A stretch of 64,000 nucleotides of DNA, from contig NZ_JAJQQP010000017.1 in assembly GCF_028994805.1 (NCBI RefSeq), positions 959 through 64,958 of the forward strand. The letters are read 5' to 3'. The notes under the pieces are model-generated. The model ran no database searches, had not been told where the DNA came from, and worked only from the letters and a program-made list of their open reading frames with translations. Made by a program: the position numbers and the translations under genes. Positions 1-8,197 of this stretch are shown here, one piece after another; the first letter of the stretch is position 1; every line of letters starts with the position of its first letter. The DNA is from Promicromonospora iranensis. Its GTDB lineage: Bacteria > Actinomycetota > Actinomycetes > Actinomycetales > Cellulomonadaceae.

Positions 1-2
1 TC

Positions 3-95
3 GGGAAGCTGGGTGCTATCGGGATACCCGGCTTTCTGCTGATCGTCCTCCTCCTCTGGCTCTGGGAACGGTGGTCGCGCGCCGAGGAGAACTAG
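3..95 (+). CDS. C-terminal end of a membrane protein (partial)
   Basis: The reading frame is open from the left edge and ends at TAG (93-95). The 30 visible residues contain one hydrophobic segment (IPGFLLIVLLLWLWERW) followed by a short charged tail ending in RAEEN. This is a typical last transmembrane helix with a cytoplasmic tail. The rest of the gene lies outside the window, so no family can be assigned. Confidence 0.5.
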   Translation, partial: GKLGAIGIPGFLLIVLLLWLWERWSRAEEN

Positions 96-167
96 GCGTA
101 CTGACCCGCAGGCCCCGGTGCGCGACCTCCGCAGGCGGAGAGAGCTGCTTCGGAGGGTGCCAGGTGG

Positions 168-252
168 GCTGAACTGTGTTCGGCTGGACACCGGGTATGC
201 GGGCTGTGCCGAACTGTTCAGCCTGGCTGAACCGAGTCGGGCCGGGCCGAAC
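168..252. repeat. Cluster of six GCYGAAC heptamers upstream of the SDR gene
   Basis: Six copies of GC(T/C)GAAC or its complement lie in 85 bases: 168-174, 178-184 (inverted), 208-214, 216-222 (inverted), 226-232 and 246-252. Two pairs form imperfect palindromes, 7-3-7 at 168-184 and 7-1-7 at 208-222. The cluster ends 110 bases before the SDR start codon and sits in the only non-coding stretch here (96-361), so an operator array is a reasonable reading. No cognate regulator is adjacent. Confidence 0.45.
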
Positions 253-361
253 GAATTCAACCTGACCTGGCACCCACGAACGGGTCCACCTCGCCGCCCG
301 GGCGCTCGCCAACCCGCCTGCCCGCTGGCCAGCGGCAAAGACAGACAGCAAGGGGACAAAC

Positions 362-1156
362 ATGCGCATCGACCTGACCGGCAAGACCGCGCTCGTGACC
401 GGTTCGACCCAGGGCATCGGCCGGGCGATCGCCGCCACGCTCGCCGACGCGGGCGCCCGGGTAGCCATCAACGGACGGCGCACCGACGGGGTGGCGGAAA
501 CCATCGACGAGCTCCGGACCGTGTCGGCGGACCGTGACCTGGTCGCCGCGGCCGGCGACGTCACCGCAGCCCCCGGCGCCGCGGAGGTGCTCGCCGTGAC
601 GGGCGACGTGGACATCCTGGTCAACAACCTGGGCATCTTCGGCAGCACGCCGGCCCTCGAGATCGACGACGACGAGTGGCGCCGGTACTTCGAGATCAAC
701 GTGCTCGCCGCCGTTCGCCTGATCCGCTCCAGCCTGCCCGGAATGACGGCGCGTGGCTGGGGCCGGGTGCTCAACATCGCCAGCGACTCCGCGATCGTCA
801 TCCCGGCCGAGATGATCCACTACGGCGTCTCGAAGACGGCGCTGCTGGGCGTCTCCCGCGGTTTCGCGAAGGAGGCCGCTGGCACCGGCGTGACGGTCAA
901 CTCCGTCATCGCCGGCCCCACGCACACCGGCGGCGTCGAGAAGTTCGTCTACGAGCTGGTCGACCCGGCCCTGCCCTGGGACGAGGCGCAGCGCGAGTTC
1001 ATGCGGCTGCACCGCCCGCAGTCCCTGCTCCAGCGGCTCATCGAGCCGGAGGAGATCGCGAACATGGTCGCCTACCTCAGCTCGCCGCTCGCCTCGGCGA
1101 CGACGGGCGCAGCCGTCCGGGTCGACGGCGGATACGTGGACTCGATACTCCCCTGA
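362..1156 (+). CDS. SDR-family NAD(P)-dependent oxidoreductase
   Basis: Classical short-chain dehydrogenase/reductase of 264 residues. The cofactor motif TGSTQGIG lies at about residues 13-20, the NNLG structural motif at about 88-91, a serine at 141 or 143, and the catalytic YGVSK (Tyr154, Lys158). The C-terminal 'VRVDGGYV' segment is typical of FabG-like members. ATG 362 follows an AAGGGG ribosome-binding site. The substrate cannot be told from sequence; SDRs of this type oxidise or reduce hydroxyl/keto groups with NAD(P). It is followed by an unrelated CHAD gene 102 bases downstream, so it is probably monocistronic, possibly controlled by the heptamer cluster upstream. Confidence 0.88.
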   Translation: MRIDLTGKTALVTGSTQGIGRAIAATLADAGARVAINGRRTDGVAETIDELRTVSADRDLVAAAGDVTAAPGAAEVLAVTGDVDILVNNLGIFGSTPALEIDDDEWRRYFEINVLAAVRLIRSSLPGMTARGWGRVLNIASDSAIVIPAEMIHYGVSKTALLGVSRGFAKEAAGTGVTVNSVIAGPTHTGGVEKFVYELVDPALPWDEAQREFMRLHRPQSLLQRLIEPEEIANMVAYLSSPLASATTGAAVRVDGGYVDSILP

Positions 1157-1258
1157 CGTACTTCTCCGAGCCCGTCGGCCGAGCCGCTCCACGACCGCGC
1201 GCGGTAGCCTGGCCGCATCGCCGCAGATGCCACCACGCGTCCCGGGACCGCAGGCGAG

Positions 1259-2074
1259 ATGCTGACCCTCGCGGTCGGAGACCTCGTGCGCCGGATCCAC
1301 GACCGCGTCCCGGCGGCACTCGCCGACGAGCCGGACGCCGTGCACCGGCTACGCACCTCGGTCCGTCGGCTGCGCAACGTGCTCGCCGCGTTCCGCCGGT
1401 ACCTCGACAAGGACGCGACCGCCGAGCTCCGGTCCCTGCTCAAGGAGTGGGGCGACGTGCTGGGGCGGGCACGCGACCTGGAGGTCCGCACCCTGGACGC
1501 CGGGGCCACGGCCGATACAGCGGGTCTCGGCGCCGCGGACCGGTCGGCCCTCCTCGATCCGCTGGAGGCGGCGCACGAACAGGCGCACGCCGAGGTCGTC
1601 CGCTGGACCCGGTCGAAGCGGGGCCAGGATCTCGCGCGGCTCCTGGATGACTGGGCTGCCGCACCCCGACTGGATGAACGGGCGTCACGGTCGGCGAAGA
1701 AGGCCGCCCGCCGCGCCGTGCGGCGGCAGGCCGAGCGCACCCTCCGCTCGGCCACCGAGCTCACGGAGCTCGAGAAAGCGCACGAGCTGCGCAAGGCGGC
1801 GCGGCGGCTGCGGCACACCTGCGACGCGATCATGCGGAAGCCCGTCGGGCTGCTCGGCCGGAGGACGAAGGACGTCGGCGCCACCGCGCACCAGATCCAG
1901 TCCCTGCTCGGTGAGCACCGTGACGCCCTGCTCCTGGCGGCCCACGTCCGCGACCGGGCGAACGGCTCCGCGGCGTACGACGCCGTCGTCGACCTGTGCC
2001 AGGAGCGGGCCCTCACCGCGCTGGCGGACCTGCCTGCCGCGCTCGGCGAGCTGGGAGCCCCGAAAGAAAGGTGA
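1259..2074 (+). CDS. CHAD domain-containing protein
   Basis: A 271-residue, highly basic, alpha-helical protein. It carries the two characteristic CHAD repeats: 'AVHRLRTSVRRLRNVLAAFR' near residues 28-47, with His29, and 'HELRKAARRLRHTCD' near residue 175. CHAD domains (conserved histidine alpha-helical domain) bind inorganic polyphosphate and often accompany CYTH triphosphatases or polyphosphate granules. No CYTH domain is attached or adjacent here. The arginine-rich helices fit an anion-binding surface. ATG 1259 has only a weak ribosome-binding site (CAGGCGAG), so the start is less certain than the family. Confidence 0.85.
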   Translation: MLTLAVGDLVRRIHDRVPAALADEPDAVHRLRTSVRRLRNVLAAFRRYLDKDATAELRSLLKEWGDVLGRARDLEVRTLDAGATADTAGLGAADRSALLDPLEAAHEQAHAEVVRWTRSKRGQDLARLLDDWAAAPRLDERASRSAKKAARRAVRRQAERTLRSATELTELEKAHELRKAARRLRHTCDAIMRKPVGLLGRRTKDVGATAHQIQSLLGEHRDALLLAAHVRDRANGSAAYDAVVDLCQERALTALADLPAALGELGAPKER

Positions 2075-2213
2075 AAGTGATGGTGAACTTCTCGCCGTAA
2101 ATCGGGGGATCGGGTGAGGGAGGCGGGTCGCGGACCGCAGCACGCAGGTTCAGCACATACGGTCGTCTCGTCCTGCCCGTTCGCCTGTCGCCGTCCGCCC
2201 CCGAAGGAGCCCC

Positions 2214-3386
2214 GTGCAGCTGTTCGACCTGGTGCTTCTCGTGGTGCTGTTCATGGCCCTCATGGCGGGACTGAGCCGGGGCCTGCTGGCCACGCTCGGT
2301 GGTCTGATCGGGCTCGTCGTCGGTGGCGTCGCCGCGTTCTGGGCGGTCCCGGCCGTGAACGACCTGCTGCCGACCTCCGAGTGGCGCGGTCCGGTGTCCG
2401 TCGTCGTGGCCATCCTGCTGCCGCTCTTCGGTGCCTCCATCGGCGCGGGGATGGGCCGGAGCCTGCGGCAGGGTGTGGACCGCACCTCGCTCCGCCCGCT
2501 CGAACGCCTGCTGGGCGGGGTCGCGAACGTGGGCGTCGTCGCCCTCGCGCTCTCGTTCGTCGGCAACGCGGTCAGCGCCACGGGCGCGCCCGGTGTCGCC
2601 TCGGCGGTCTCGTCGTCCGCCGTCCTGCGCACGATCGACAACCTGACGCCGCCCGCCGTGGGCCGTCCGCTCGCCGAGATGCGCGCCATGGTCCTCGACG
2701 ACGGCCTGCCGCGCCTGAACATCCTGATGGTGCCGCGCGACACGCCGACGGTGCCCGCCGTCGACCTCGACGACCCGGCGCTGGAGGCGTCGGCGCAGTC
2801 GGTGGCCCGGATCTCCGGCATCGCCTACGCGTGCGGCAAGAGCTCCACCGGGTCGGGCTTCGTCGTGGCAACCGACCGCCTCGTGACCAACGCGCACGTC
2901 GTGGCCGGCGTGGACCGGCCCGTCATCGAGCTGCCGGGCGGGGCGGTCCAGGAGGGACGGGTGGTGTACTTCGACGCCGTCGACGACCTCGCCGTCATCG
3001 CCGTCGACGGGCTGGCCGCCGACCCGCTCGGCATCGCGCCGACGCTGACGGCGGGCGACCCCGCCGTCGTCCAGGGGTATCCGTACGGCGGTCCGTTCAC
3101 CTCCGGCAGTGCCGGGGTGGTGAGTGTCAGCACCGTCCGCGTCCCGGACGCGTACGGCGCGGGAGCGGCGCCCCGGGAGGTCTACTCCCTGGCCGCCGAG
3201 GTGCGCCCCGGCAACTCGGGCGGTCCGCTCCTGACGACGGGCGGCGAGGTGGCCGGCGTCATCTTCGCGCGCGACGACTCCGAGCAGAACATCGGCTACG
3301 CGATGACCAACGCCGAGCTGCTCCCGGTCGCCGAGCAGGCCGAGGGCCTCGACACCGCGGTGTCGACGGGGCAGTGCGCGAACTGA
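2214..3386 (+). CDS. marP: MarP-like membrane-anchored serine protease (CvpA + trypsin-like)
   Basis: A 390-residue protein. Residues 1-~125 carry four hydrophobic segments of the CvpA/colicin V production type; residues ~190-390 are a chymotrypsin-fold protease. The triad is visible as His228 (TNAHVV), Asp257 or Asp258 (AVDDLAV) and Ser335 (GNSGGPL). Cys207 and Cys388 match the cysteine pair that forms the regulatory disulfide in mycobacterial MarP. In mycobacteria MarP cleaves a peptidoglycan hydrolase in the periplasm and confers acid resistance; the same role here is inferred. GTG 2214 is preceded by GAAGGAG at good spacing. Confidence 0.9.
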   Translation: MQLFDLVLLVVLFMALMAGLSRGLLATLGGLIGLVVGGVAAFWAVPAVNDLLPTSEWRGPVSVVVAILLPLFGASIGAGMGRSLRQGVDRTSLRPLERLLGGVANVGVVALALSFVGNAVSATGAPGVASAVSSSAVLRTIDNLTPPAVGRPLAEMRAMVLDDGLPRLNILMVPRDTPTVPAVDLDDPALEASAQSVARISGIAYACGKSSTGSGFVVATDRLVTNAHVVAGVDRPVIELPGGAVQEGRVVYFDAVDDLAVIAVDGLAADPLGIAPTLTAGDPAVVQGYPYGGPFTSGSAGVVSVSTVRVPDAYGAGAAPREVYSLAAEVRPGNSGGPLLTTGGEVAGVIFARDDSEQNIGYAMTNAELLPVAEQAEGLDTAVSTGQCAN

Positions 3387-3474
3387 CGGCCGTCGCCGGC
3401 GGAGCGTCACGTCCGGCCACCCGCTGGAACCGCACGCTCGACGCCCTGGAGTCCGCCCTCGACCGAGGAGAGAT

Positions 3475-3957
3475 ATGACCACGACACCGCCCGCAGGCGC
3501 CGGAGCCCTCGGCATCGGCGACGACGGAACCTTCCGCATCCGGTTCGACCGCACGCTCCGCCATCCCCTGCCCGCCGTCTGGGCGGCCCTCACCGACCCG
3601 TCGAAGCTCTCGGTCTGGCTGCCGGGCTGCCGGATCGAGGCCCGTGTCGGCGGCGACGTCCGCTACGACTTCGGGGACGAGGGCGCGGCGACCGGCGAGG
3701 TGGTCGCGCTGCGCGCGGCCGACGACGCCGACCCCACCGCCGAGCTGGAGCACACGTGGCGCTGGGACGGGCTCCCGGTCTCGCTGGTCACCTGGCGGCT
3801 CGAGCCGGCCGACGGCGGGACGCGGCTCCTGCTCACCCATCGTGAGGTGGACCGCGAGCCCGCCACGGACTTCGCCGTCGGCTGGCACGTCATCCTCGAC
3901 AGCCTCGACCGTTACACGGACGGACGGCCGGTGGACAAGGACACGTCCAGCAGCTGA
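3475..3957 (+). CDS. SRPBCC (AHSA1-like) domain protein
   Basis: A 160-residue START/Bet v1-like protein. It has the usual AHSA1 layout: '[19 protein letters not shown]' at the N-terminal strand and helix, a central '[15 protein letters not shown]' hairpin, and a closing helix near '[12 protein letters not shown]'. The family binds hydrophobic ligands or acts as co-chaperone-like stress proteins; the ligand is unknown. ATG 3475 follows GAGGAGAG. Its 3' end overlaps the convergent oxidoreductase gene by 46 bases, so the last ~15 codons of each are read from both strands. Confidence 0.85.
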   Translation: MTTTPPAGAGALGIGDDGTFRIRFDRTLRHPLPAVWAALTDPSKLSVWLPGCRIEARVGGDVRYDFGDEGAATGEVVALRAADDADPTAELEHTWRWDGLPVSLVTWRLEPADGGTRLLLTHREVDREPATDFAVGWHVILDSLDRYTDGRPVDKDTSSS

Positions 3958-4619
3958 CCCAGGTCCCGGGCGTCGACGTTCGCCCCGAACACCGGCGTGC
4001 CGGGCTCCATGCGGACGCCCTCGGCGAGCTTCCCGGCGGCGACCGGGTCGAAGCCGAGCGCGTCCACGATCGCCGCCACGGCCGCGACGTCGTCCGGGTC
4101 GTCGCCGGCGATCCCTATCGCCGTGCGGCCGGGCGCGCCGGCGGGCCGGGCGCCGTCATCGAGGTCGTGATAGCCCATGTGGTTGAACGCCTTGACGACG
4201 CGGGACCCCGGGATCGACGCCTGGACGTGCTCGCTGGTGGACTCCCCCGGCGGCAGGATGCCGTCACGGGGGCCGTCGATCTCCCACCAGTGGTTCATGG
4301 CGTCGACGACCAGCTTGCCGTCGAGCATGCCGGACAGCGTGCCGGACGGGATCGTCCGGTACCGGCCGAGCGGCAGGGCGAGGACCACGGCGTCCGCCTC
4401 GCGGACCGCCGTCTCCGCGTCCACTGCGGCCGCGCCCGGTGCGAGCACCTCCACGGTGAGCGCGATGCGGGCCGGGTCGCCGGAGCCCGCCACGAGCACG
4501 CGGTACCCGGCCGCGACGCCGAGGCGGGCCAGCACGGTGCCAACCTTGCCGGCGCCGAGGATCCCGAGGGTGCGCACGGGTGTGCGCACCCCAGCGCGCC
4601 TAGCAACCGCAGCCATCAC
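3912..4619 (-). CDS. NADPH-dependent F420 reductase-like (NAD(P)-binding) protein
   Basis: A 235-residue Rossmann protein beginning '[18 protein letters not shown]', the GxGxxG nucleotide site of the F420:NADP oxidoreductase/NADP-oxidoreductase family. '[12 protein letters not shown]' and '[10 protein letters not shown]' are typical of this family, which moves hydride between NADPH and the deazaflavin F420. The start is GTG 4619 or the next codon ATG 4616; either overlaps the stop of the upstream LLM oxidoreductase gene, indicating translational coupling. Pairing with an LLM-type oxidoreductase suggests it recycles reduced cofactor for that enzyme (inference). True F420 use is unproven. Confidence 0.8.
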   Translation of the reverse strand: MMAAVARRAGVRTPVRTLGILGAGKVGTVLARLGVAAGYRVLVAGSGDPARIALTVEVLAPGAAAVDAETAVREADAVVLALPLGRYRTIPSGTLSGMLDGKLVVDAMNHWWEIDGPRDGILPPGESTSEHVQASIPGSRVVKAFNHMGYHDLDDGARPAGAPGRTAIGIAGDDPDDVAAVAAIVDALGFDPVAAGKLAEGVRMEPGTPVFGANVDARDLGQLLDVSLSTGRPSV

Positions 4620-5674
4620 GCCACCGCCAACTTCGCCGGCTGCTCGGCGAGCAGCTCACGGACCATGGGGATCACCCGCGTGCCGTAGAGCTCGACGGCA
4701 CGCAGCCGGTCGCTGGCGCGCACGGTGCCGGCCGAGGAGTAGATGAGGTCGAACCGGCCGACGTCCAGGGCGCCGATGGCGCGCGCCATCTTGCGCGCCA
4801 CGGTCTCGGGCGAGCCGACGTAGAGGGAACCCTGCGCCACCTCGGCCTCGAACTCCTCGCGGCGCAGGGGCGGCCAGCCGCGCAGGGCCCCGATGCGGTC
4901 CCGGATCACCTTGTATCCGGGGTAGAACAGCTCCATCGCCTGCTCGTCGGTCTCGGCGACGAAGCCCGGCGAGTGCATGCCGACGGGGTAGGCGGTGGTG
5001 CCGAGCTCGTCTGCGGCCCGGCGGTAGAGGTCCACGTACGGCGCGAACCGTTCGGGAGCGCCGCCGATGATCGCGAGCATGAGCCGCAGCCCGTACCGAG
5101 CCGTGCGGACGACCGACTGCGGCGACCCGCCGACCCCGACCCAGGTGGTCAGTCGGCCCGAGTCGGTCTTGGGGAAGACGTCGGCCTCCGTGAGTGACGG
5201 CCGCAGCGCGCCCTCCCAGGTCACCGGCTTCTCGTCGAGCAGCTTCACGAACAGGTCGATCTTCTCGTCGAAGAGTTGGTCGTAGTCGCGCAGGTCGTAC
5301 CCGAACAGCGGGAACGACTCGGTGAACGACCCACGCCCGAGGATGATCTCGGCCCGACCGTTGGACAGTGCGTCGACGGTCGCGAACCGCTGGAACACCC
5401 GTACCGGGTCGTCGGAGCTGAGGACCGTCACACCAGAGGCGAGCTTGATGTTCGAGGTAGCGGTCGCGATGCCGGCCAGCACGGTCTCCGGCGTGGAGAT
5501 CGCGTACTCGGGCCGGTGGTGCTCGCCGACGGCGATCACGTCGACCCCCGTGTCGTCGGCGAGCACCGCCTCGTGCACGGTGCGACGAATCGCCTCGCCG
5601 TGGGACACGACCTCTCCGCGGTCATTCCGTGGCAGGTCGCCGAATGTGTCGATGCCGAACTCGATGTCGCCCAT
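4616..5674 (-). CDS. LLM-class flavin-dependent oxidoreductase
   Basis: A 352-residue bacterial luciferase-like monooxygenase (TIM barrel). Family signatures are '[13 protein letters not shown]', '[20 protein letters not shown]', '[16 protein letters not shown]' and the C-terminal '[10 protein letters not shown]'. These enzymes use FMNH2 or F420H2 for monooxygenation or hydride transfer. The start was set at ATG 5674 because GGAGGAG lies just upstream; an in-frame start at 5719 would run through the regulator's operator. It is divergent from a MarR gene and co-transcribed with the F420-reductase-like gene, so it is probably induced when MarR releases its ligand-sensitive operators. The substrate is unknown. 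Confidence 0.9.
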   Translation of the reverse strand: MGDIEFGIDTFGDLPRNDRGEVVSHGEAIRRTVHEAVLADDTGVDVIAVGEHHRPEYAISTPETVLAGIATATSNIKLASGVTVLSSDDPVRVFQRFATVDALSNGRAEIILGRGSFTESFPLFGYDLRDYDQLFDEKIDLFVKLLDEKPVTWEGALRPSLTEADVFPKTDSGRLTTWVGVGGSPQSVVRTARYGLRLMLAIIGGAPERFAPYVDLYRRAADELGTTAYPVGMHSPGFVAETDEQAMELFYPGYKVIRDRIGALRGWPPLRREEFEAEVAQGSLYVGSPETVARKMARAIGALDVGRFDLIYSSAGTVRASDRLRAVELYGTRVIPMVRELLAEQPAKLAVA

Positions 5675-5705
5675 GAGAACTCCTCCACGCCTGCCCTGCA
5701 CATCT

Positions 5706-5750
5706 GATTGACGTGTCAATCATGTACCCGATATGGTTGACACGTCAATC
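5706..5750. promoter_or_regulatory. Twin palindromic operators for the MarR regulator
   Basis: Two near-identical 16-bp palindromes occupy the divergent promoter. GATTGACGTGTCAATC at 5706-5721 is a perfect 7-2-7 palindrome. GGTTGACACGTCAATC at 5735-5750 has one mismatch and is the reverse complement of the first at 15 of 16 positions. Centres are 29 bp apart. They lie between the LLM gene (minus) and the marR-type gene (plus), the classic position for MarR autoregulation and control of the divergent gene. Confidence 0.75.
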
Positions 5751-5763
5751 ACTGGAGGTCACC

Positions 5764-6243
5764 GTGACGAACAGCACGCCGCCCCGCTCCCGGCAGTCGC
5801 CGACCGCGGACGAGCTGCGCATCTGGCGCGGGTTCATCGAGACCGCGCAGGCGCTGAACGCGCGGCTGAGCAGCCGCCTGCACGAGGAGTCCGCGCTGTC
5901 GCCCGGCGACTACGCGGTGCTGCTCGCCCTGAGCGAGGCGGACGGTCGGCGGCTACGCTCCTCCGAGCTCGCGGACGCCGTCGGCTGGGAGCGCAGCCGC
6001 CTGTCCCACCACATCCGGCGCATGGAGGGGCGGGACCTCATCCGTCGCGACGACTGCGCTGTCGACTACCGCGGGGCCGAGGTCGTCCTCACGGACCACG
6101 GTGCGCAAGCCTTCCGGAGCGCGTCCGTACCGCACCTGCGCGCGGTGCGGGAGCTGTTCGTTGACGCCCTGACCCCCGAACAGCTGGACCAGGTGGAGCA
6201 GCTCACGAGAGCCCTCCAGGCCCGCCTGCACTCCCCCACCTGA
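5764..6243 (+). CDS. MarR-family transcriptional regulator
   Basis: A 159-residue winged-helix regulator. The DNA-binding part 'LRSSELADAVGWERSRLSHH' with 'IRRMEGRDLIRR' wing and the acidic C-terminal dimerisation helix 'ALTPEQLDQVEQLTRAL' are typical. GTG 5764 is chosen because GGAGGTC lies six bases upstream; the upstream in-frame ATG at 5713 falls inside the operator region. MarR dimers repress by binding palindromes and release on binding phenolic or other small ligands. It most likely controls itself and the divergent LLM oxidoreductase pair. Confidence 0.88.
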   Translation: MTNSTPPRSRQSPTADELRIWRGFIETAQALNARLSSRLHEESALSPGDYAVLLALSEADGRRLRSSELADAVGWERSRLSHHIRRMEGRDLIRRDDCAVDYRGAEVVLTDHGAQAFRSASVPHLRAVRELFVDALTPEQLDQVEQLTRALQARLHSPT

Positions 6244-6269
6244 TGGTTGTGGGCGGAACTACCCCGGAG

Positions 6270-6773
6270 CTACTCGGACGCCGCGAGGTCGGCCGCCAGC
6301 TCCTCCAGGAGGTCGTAGGCCTCCTGCATACCGCCCTCCATGCCGGTCGCGATGATCCCGTCCCGCACCTCCTTGCTGGAGACGACGGTACGGACCGTGA
6401 GCGTGGTACGTCCGTCCTGCTCGGTGAGCGTGTAGTGGTTCAGGCTGGGCTCGGAGTCGCCGTCCGGCATCCCTTCGAAGACCTCGGTCTGCACCATCCG
6501 CTCGGGGGCGTCGATCTCGCGGTACTCACCGTGGAACGCGACCTCGAAGCCGCCGTCCGCGGTCATGACGTACCGCCAGGCGCCGCCCACGCGCAGGTCG
6601 ACGGCGACGTCCGTCACCGTGCCGCGCTGCCCGGCCCACCAGCGCTTGACGAGGTCGGGCTCGGTGAGCACCTTCCACACGAGGTGGCGCGGCGCGTTGA
6701 ACTGCCGGGTGACCAGGATCTCGGTGTCGGTCGGCAGCGTCAGGACGGCGCTGCCCTTGGTCGTGGTGGCCAT
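6270..6773 (-). CDS. SRPBCC (AHSA1-like) protein, ArsR-linked
   Basis: A 167-residue AHSA1-type START-fold protein: 'VTRQFNAPRHLVWKVLTEPD', 'RWWAGQRGTV', 'MVQTEVFEGMPDGDSE' and the terminal helix 'GGMQEAYDLLEELAADL'. It is the second gene of a two-gene unit: the upstream ArsR gene ends one base before this ATG. Such ArsR-SRPBCC pairs are widespread in actinobacteria, but their ligand and physiological role are mostly unassigned. The last ~15 residues are acidic and alanine-rich. Confidence 0.87.
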   Translation of the reverse strand: MATTTKGSAVLTLPTDTEILVTRQFNAPRHLVWKVLTEPDLVKRWWAGQRGTVTDVAVDLRVGGAWRYVMTADGGFEVAFHGEYREIDAPERMVQTEVFEGMPDGDSEPSLNHYTLTEQDGRTTLTVRTVVSSKEVRDGIIATGMEGGMQEAYDLLEELAADLAASE

Positions 6774-6774
6774 G

Positions 6775-7155
6775 TCAGTCTCCTCTTCCAGTTTCAGTAC
6801 TTCCGGGTTCGGTACTTCGGGGTTCGTCAGTTCCGGCGAGCTCGTCGAGCACGCCGTCGATCAGGTCGAACCGCTCGTTCCAGAGCCGCTCGTACTGCCC
6901 GACCCAGGCGTGGACCGCCCGGAGGGGCGCGGCGTTCACCCGGTACAGACGCCGACGGCCGTCGTCGCGCACGTCCACCAGGCCCACCTCCCGCAGCACC
7001 CGCAGGTGCTTGGACACCTGGGGCTGGGCGAGCCCGAGCAGCTCGGTCAGGTCGCCCACCGCGAGCTCGCCGCCGGCCAGGGCGTCGAGGATCTCGCGAC
7101 GGCGCGGCTCGGCCACCGCGTTGAACGCGTCGGTCGTGGTCGCTGCTCGTGCCAT
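6775..7155 (-). CDS. ArsR-family (HTH_20-type) transcriptional regulator
   Basis: A 126-residue winged helix protein. 'EPRRREILDALAGGELAVGD' leads into the recognition helix 'LGLAQPQVSKHLRVLREVGL' and the wing 'VRDDGRRRLYRVN'. No CxC metal-binding motif is present in the recognition helix, so it is not a classic arsenic sensor. It is directly followed by the SRPBCC gene. The palindrome just upstream (7163-7186) is a likely autoregulatory site. The C-terminal ~20 residues are rich in T, E and S. Confidence 0.87.
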   Translation of the reverse strand: MARAATTTDAFNAVAEPRRREILDALAGGELAVGDLTELLGLAQPQVSKHLRVLREVGLVDVRDDGRRRLYRVNAAPLRAVHAWVGQYERLWNERFDLIDGVLDELAGTDEPRSTEPGSTETGRGD

Positions 7156-7162
7156 GGACCAA

Positions 7163-7186
7163 ACATATTCTCATATCGGAATGTGT
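7163..7186. promoter_or_regulatory. Putative ArsR operator/promoter palindrome
   Basis: ACATATTC (7163-7170) and GAATGTGT (7179-7186) form an 8-8-8 inverted repeat with one mismatch, 7 bases upstream of the arsR-type ATG. It is a conspicuous AT-rich island in this GC-rich DNA. On the minus strand it could also contain the -10 element. Confidence 0.5.
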
Positions 7187-7313
7187 CAAGAGGTCCGCGA
7201 GAAGAGGTCTGTCGAGGGGTCCGGTGAGCGGCCGGTGAGCGGCTCGGTGCGCGGCTCGGGTTGCGAGCAGCACCGAGCAGGAATTCGCTGGACACATGGC
7301 GCAGGAAGAGACG

Positions 7314-7598
7314 ATGAACTACCTCATCCCCGTGACGTTCCCCGACCTGGACACGGCCAAGAGCGGCGCGGAACCGCTCGTGGACACCTTGCTCGCCGCC
7401 GGCATCCAGGCCGAGATCGTCGCCGAGCCGGGCCTGGACTCCGAGGACGACGGCGGTCGCCCCGATCCGGGCCCGACCACCCGGGAGCTGCACGTCCACG
7501 CGAGCAGCGCCGACGAGGCGCGGCGCCGCGTCCAGGAGCTGACCGACGCGCGGTTCCCGGCCGGCATGGTGCTGCTGGGCGAGCCGACGCGGATCTGA
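7314..7598 (+). CDS. Conserved-looking small protein of unknown function
   Basis: A soluble 94-residue protein starting MNYLIPVTFPDLDTAKSGAE, with an acidic, glycine-rich centre and the C-terminal helix 'ADEARRRVQELTDARFP'. ATG 7314 has an AGGAAGAG site 3 bases upstream; an upstream ATG at 7296 gives six extra residues with poorer spacing. The pattern (strand, helix, strand, then strand, helix) resembles small regulatory ferredoxin-like folds, but no family is recognised. It lies 23 bases before the ferritin gene on the same strand and may be co-transcribed with it. Confidence 0.6.
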   Translation: MNYLIPVTFPDLDTAKSGAEPLVDTLLAAGIQAEIVAEPGLDSEDDGGRPDPGPTTRELHVHASSADEARRRVQELTDARFPAGMVLLGEPTRI

Positions 7599-7621
7599 CC
7601 TCCCCCGGTAGCGTGGGGCGC

Positions 7622-8167
7622 ATGACGACGATCTCGGAGAACTCTCAGTACCTGCGGCTGCTGGGCGAGCAGGTGGGCCACGAGCTGGCAGCGCACCTGC
7701 AGTACGTGGCGATCGCTGTCTGGTTCGACAGCCACGACCTGCCGCAGCTGGCCGCGCACTTCTACCGGCAGGCGCTCGAGGAGCGCAACCACGGGATGAT
7801 GATCGTCCAGTACCACCTGGACCGGTCGCTGCCCGTGAAGATCCCCGGTACCCCGGAGGTTCGCAACGACTTCGCCGACGTGATCGAGCCGCTCCAGCTC
7901 GCACTCGACCAGGAGCAGCAGGTCACCCGGCAGATCGAGGCGATCTTCCGGGCCGCGCGCGAGGAGGGTGACGCGCTCGGTGAGCAGTTCCTGATGTGGT
8001 TCCTCGAGGAGCAGGTCGAGGAGGTCGCCGCCGCGACGACCCTCGTTGCCGTCGCCAAGCGCGCCGGCGACAACCTGTTCGACCTGGAGAACTACGTCGC
8101 GCGCGAGACGATCGGCGACTCCGGCGAGTCCGCGGCCGCGCCGAGGGTGGCCGGCGGGGCGCTCTGA
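7622..8167 (+). CDS. ftn: Ferritin
   Basis: A 181-residue four-helix ferritin. Diiron ligands are visible as Glu21 (GHELAAH), Glu54 and His57 (LEERNHGM), with further acidic residues in 'ALDQEQQVTRQ' and 'WFLEEQVEEVA'. The length and the long helix 'DALGEQFLMWFLEEQVEEV' fit heme-free bacterial ferritin (Ftn); no bacterioferritin heme methionine pattern is obvious. It oxidises Fe(II) and stores it as a mineral core in a 24-mer. ATG 7622 was chosen by alignment to the family N-terminus; its ribosome-binding site is weak. Confidence 0.92.
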   Translation: MTTISENSQYLRLLGEQVGHELAAHLQYVAIAVWFDSHDLPQLAAHFYRQALEERNHGMMIVQYHLDRSLPVKIPGTPEVRNDFADVIEPLQLALDQEQQVTRQIEAIFRAAREEGDALGEQFLMWFLEEQVEEVAAATTLVAVAKRAGDNLFDLENYVARETIGDSGESAAAPRVAGGAL

Positions 8168-8197
8168 GCGAACGGCAGCTCAGTCCGGCCCGTCGGC

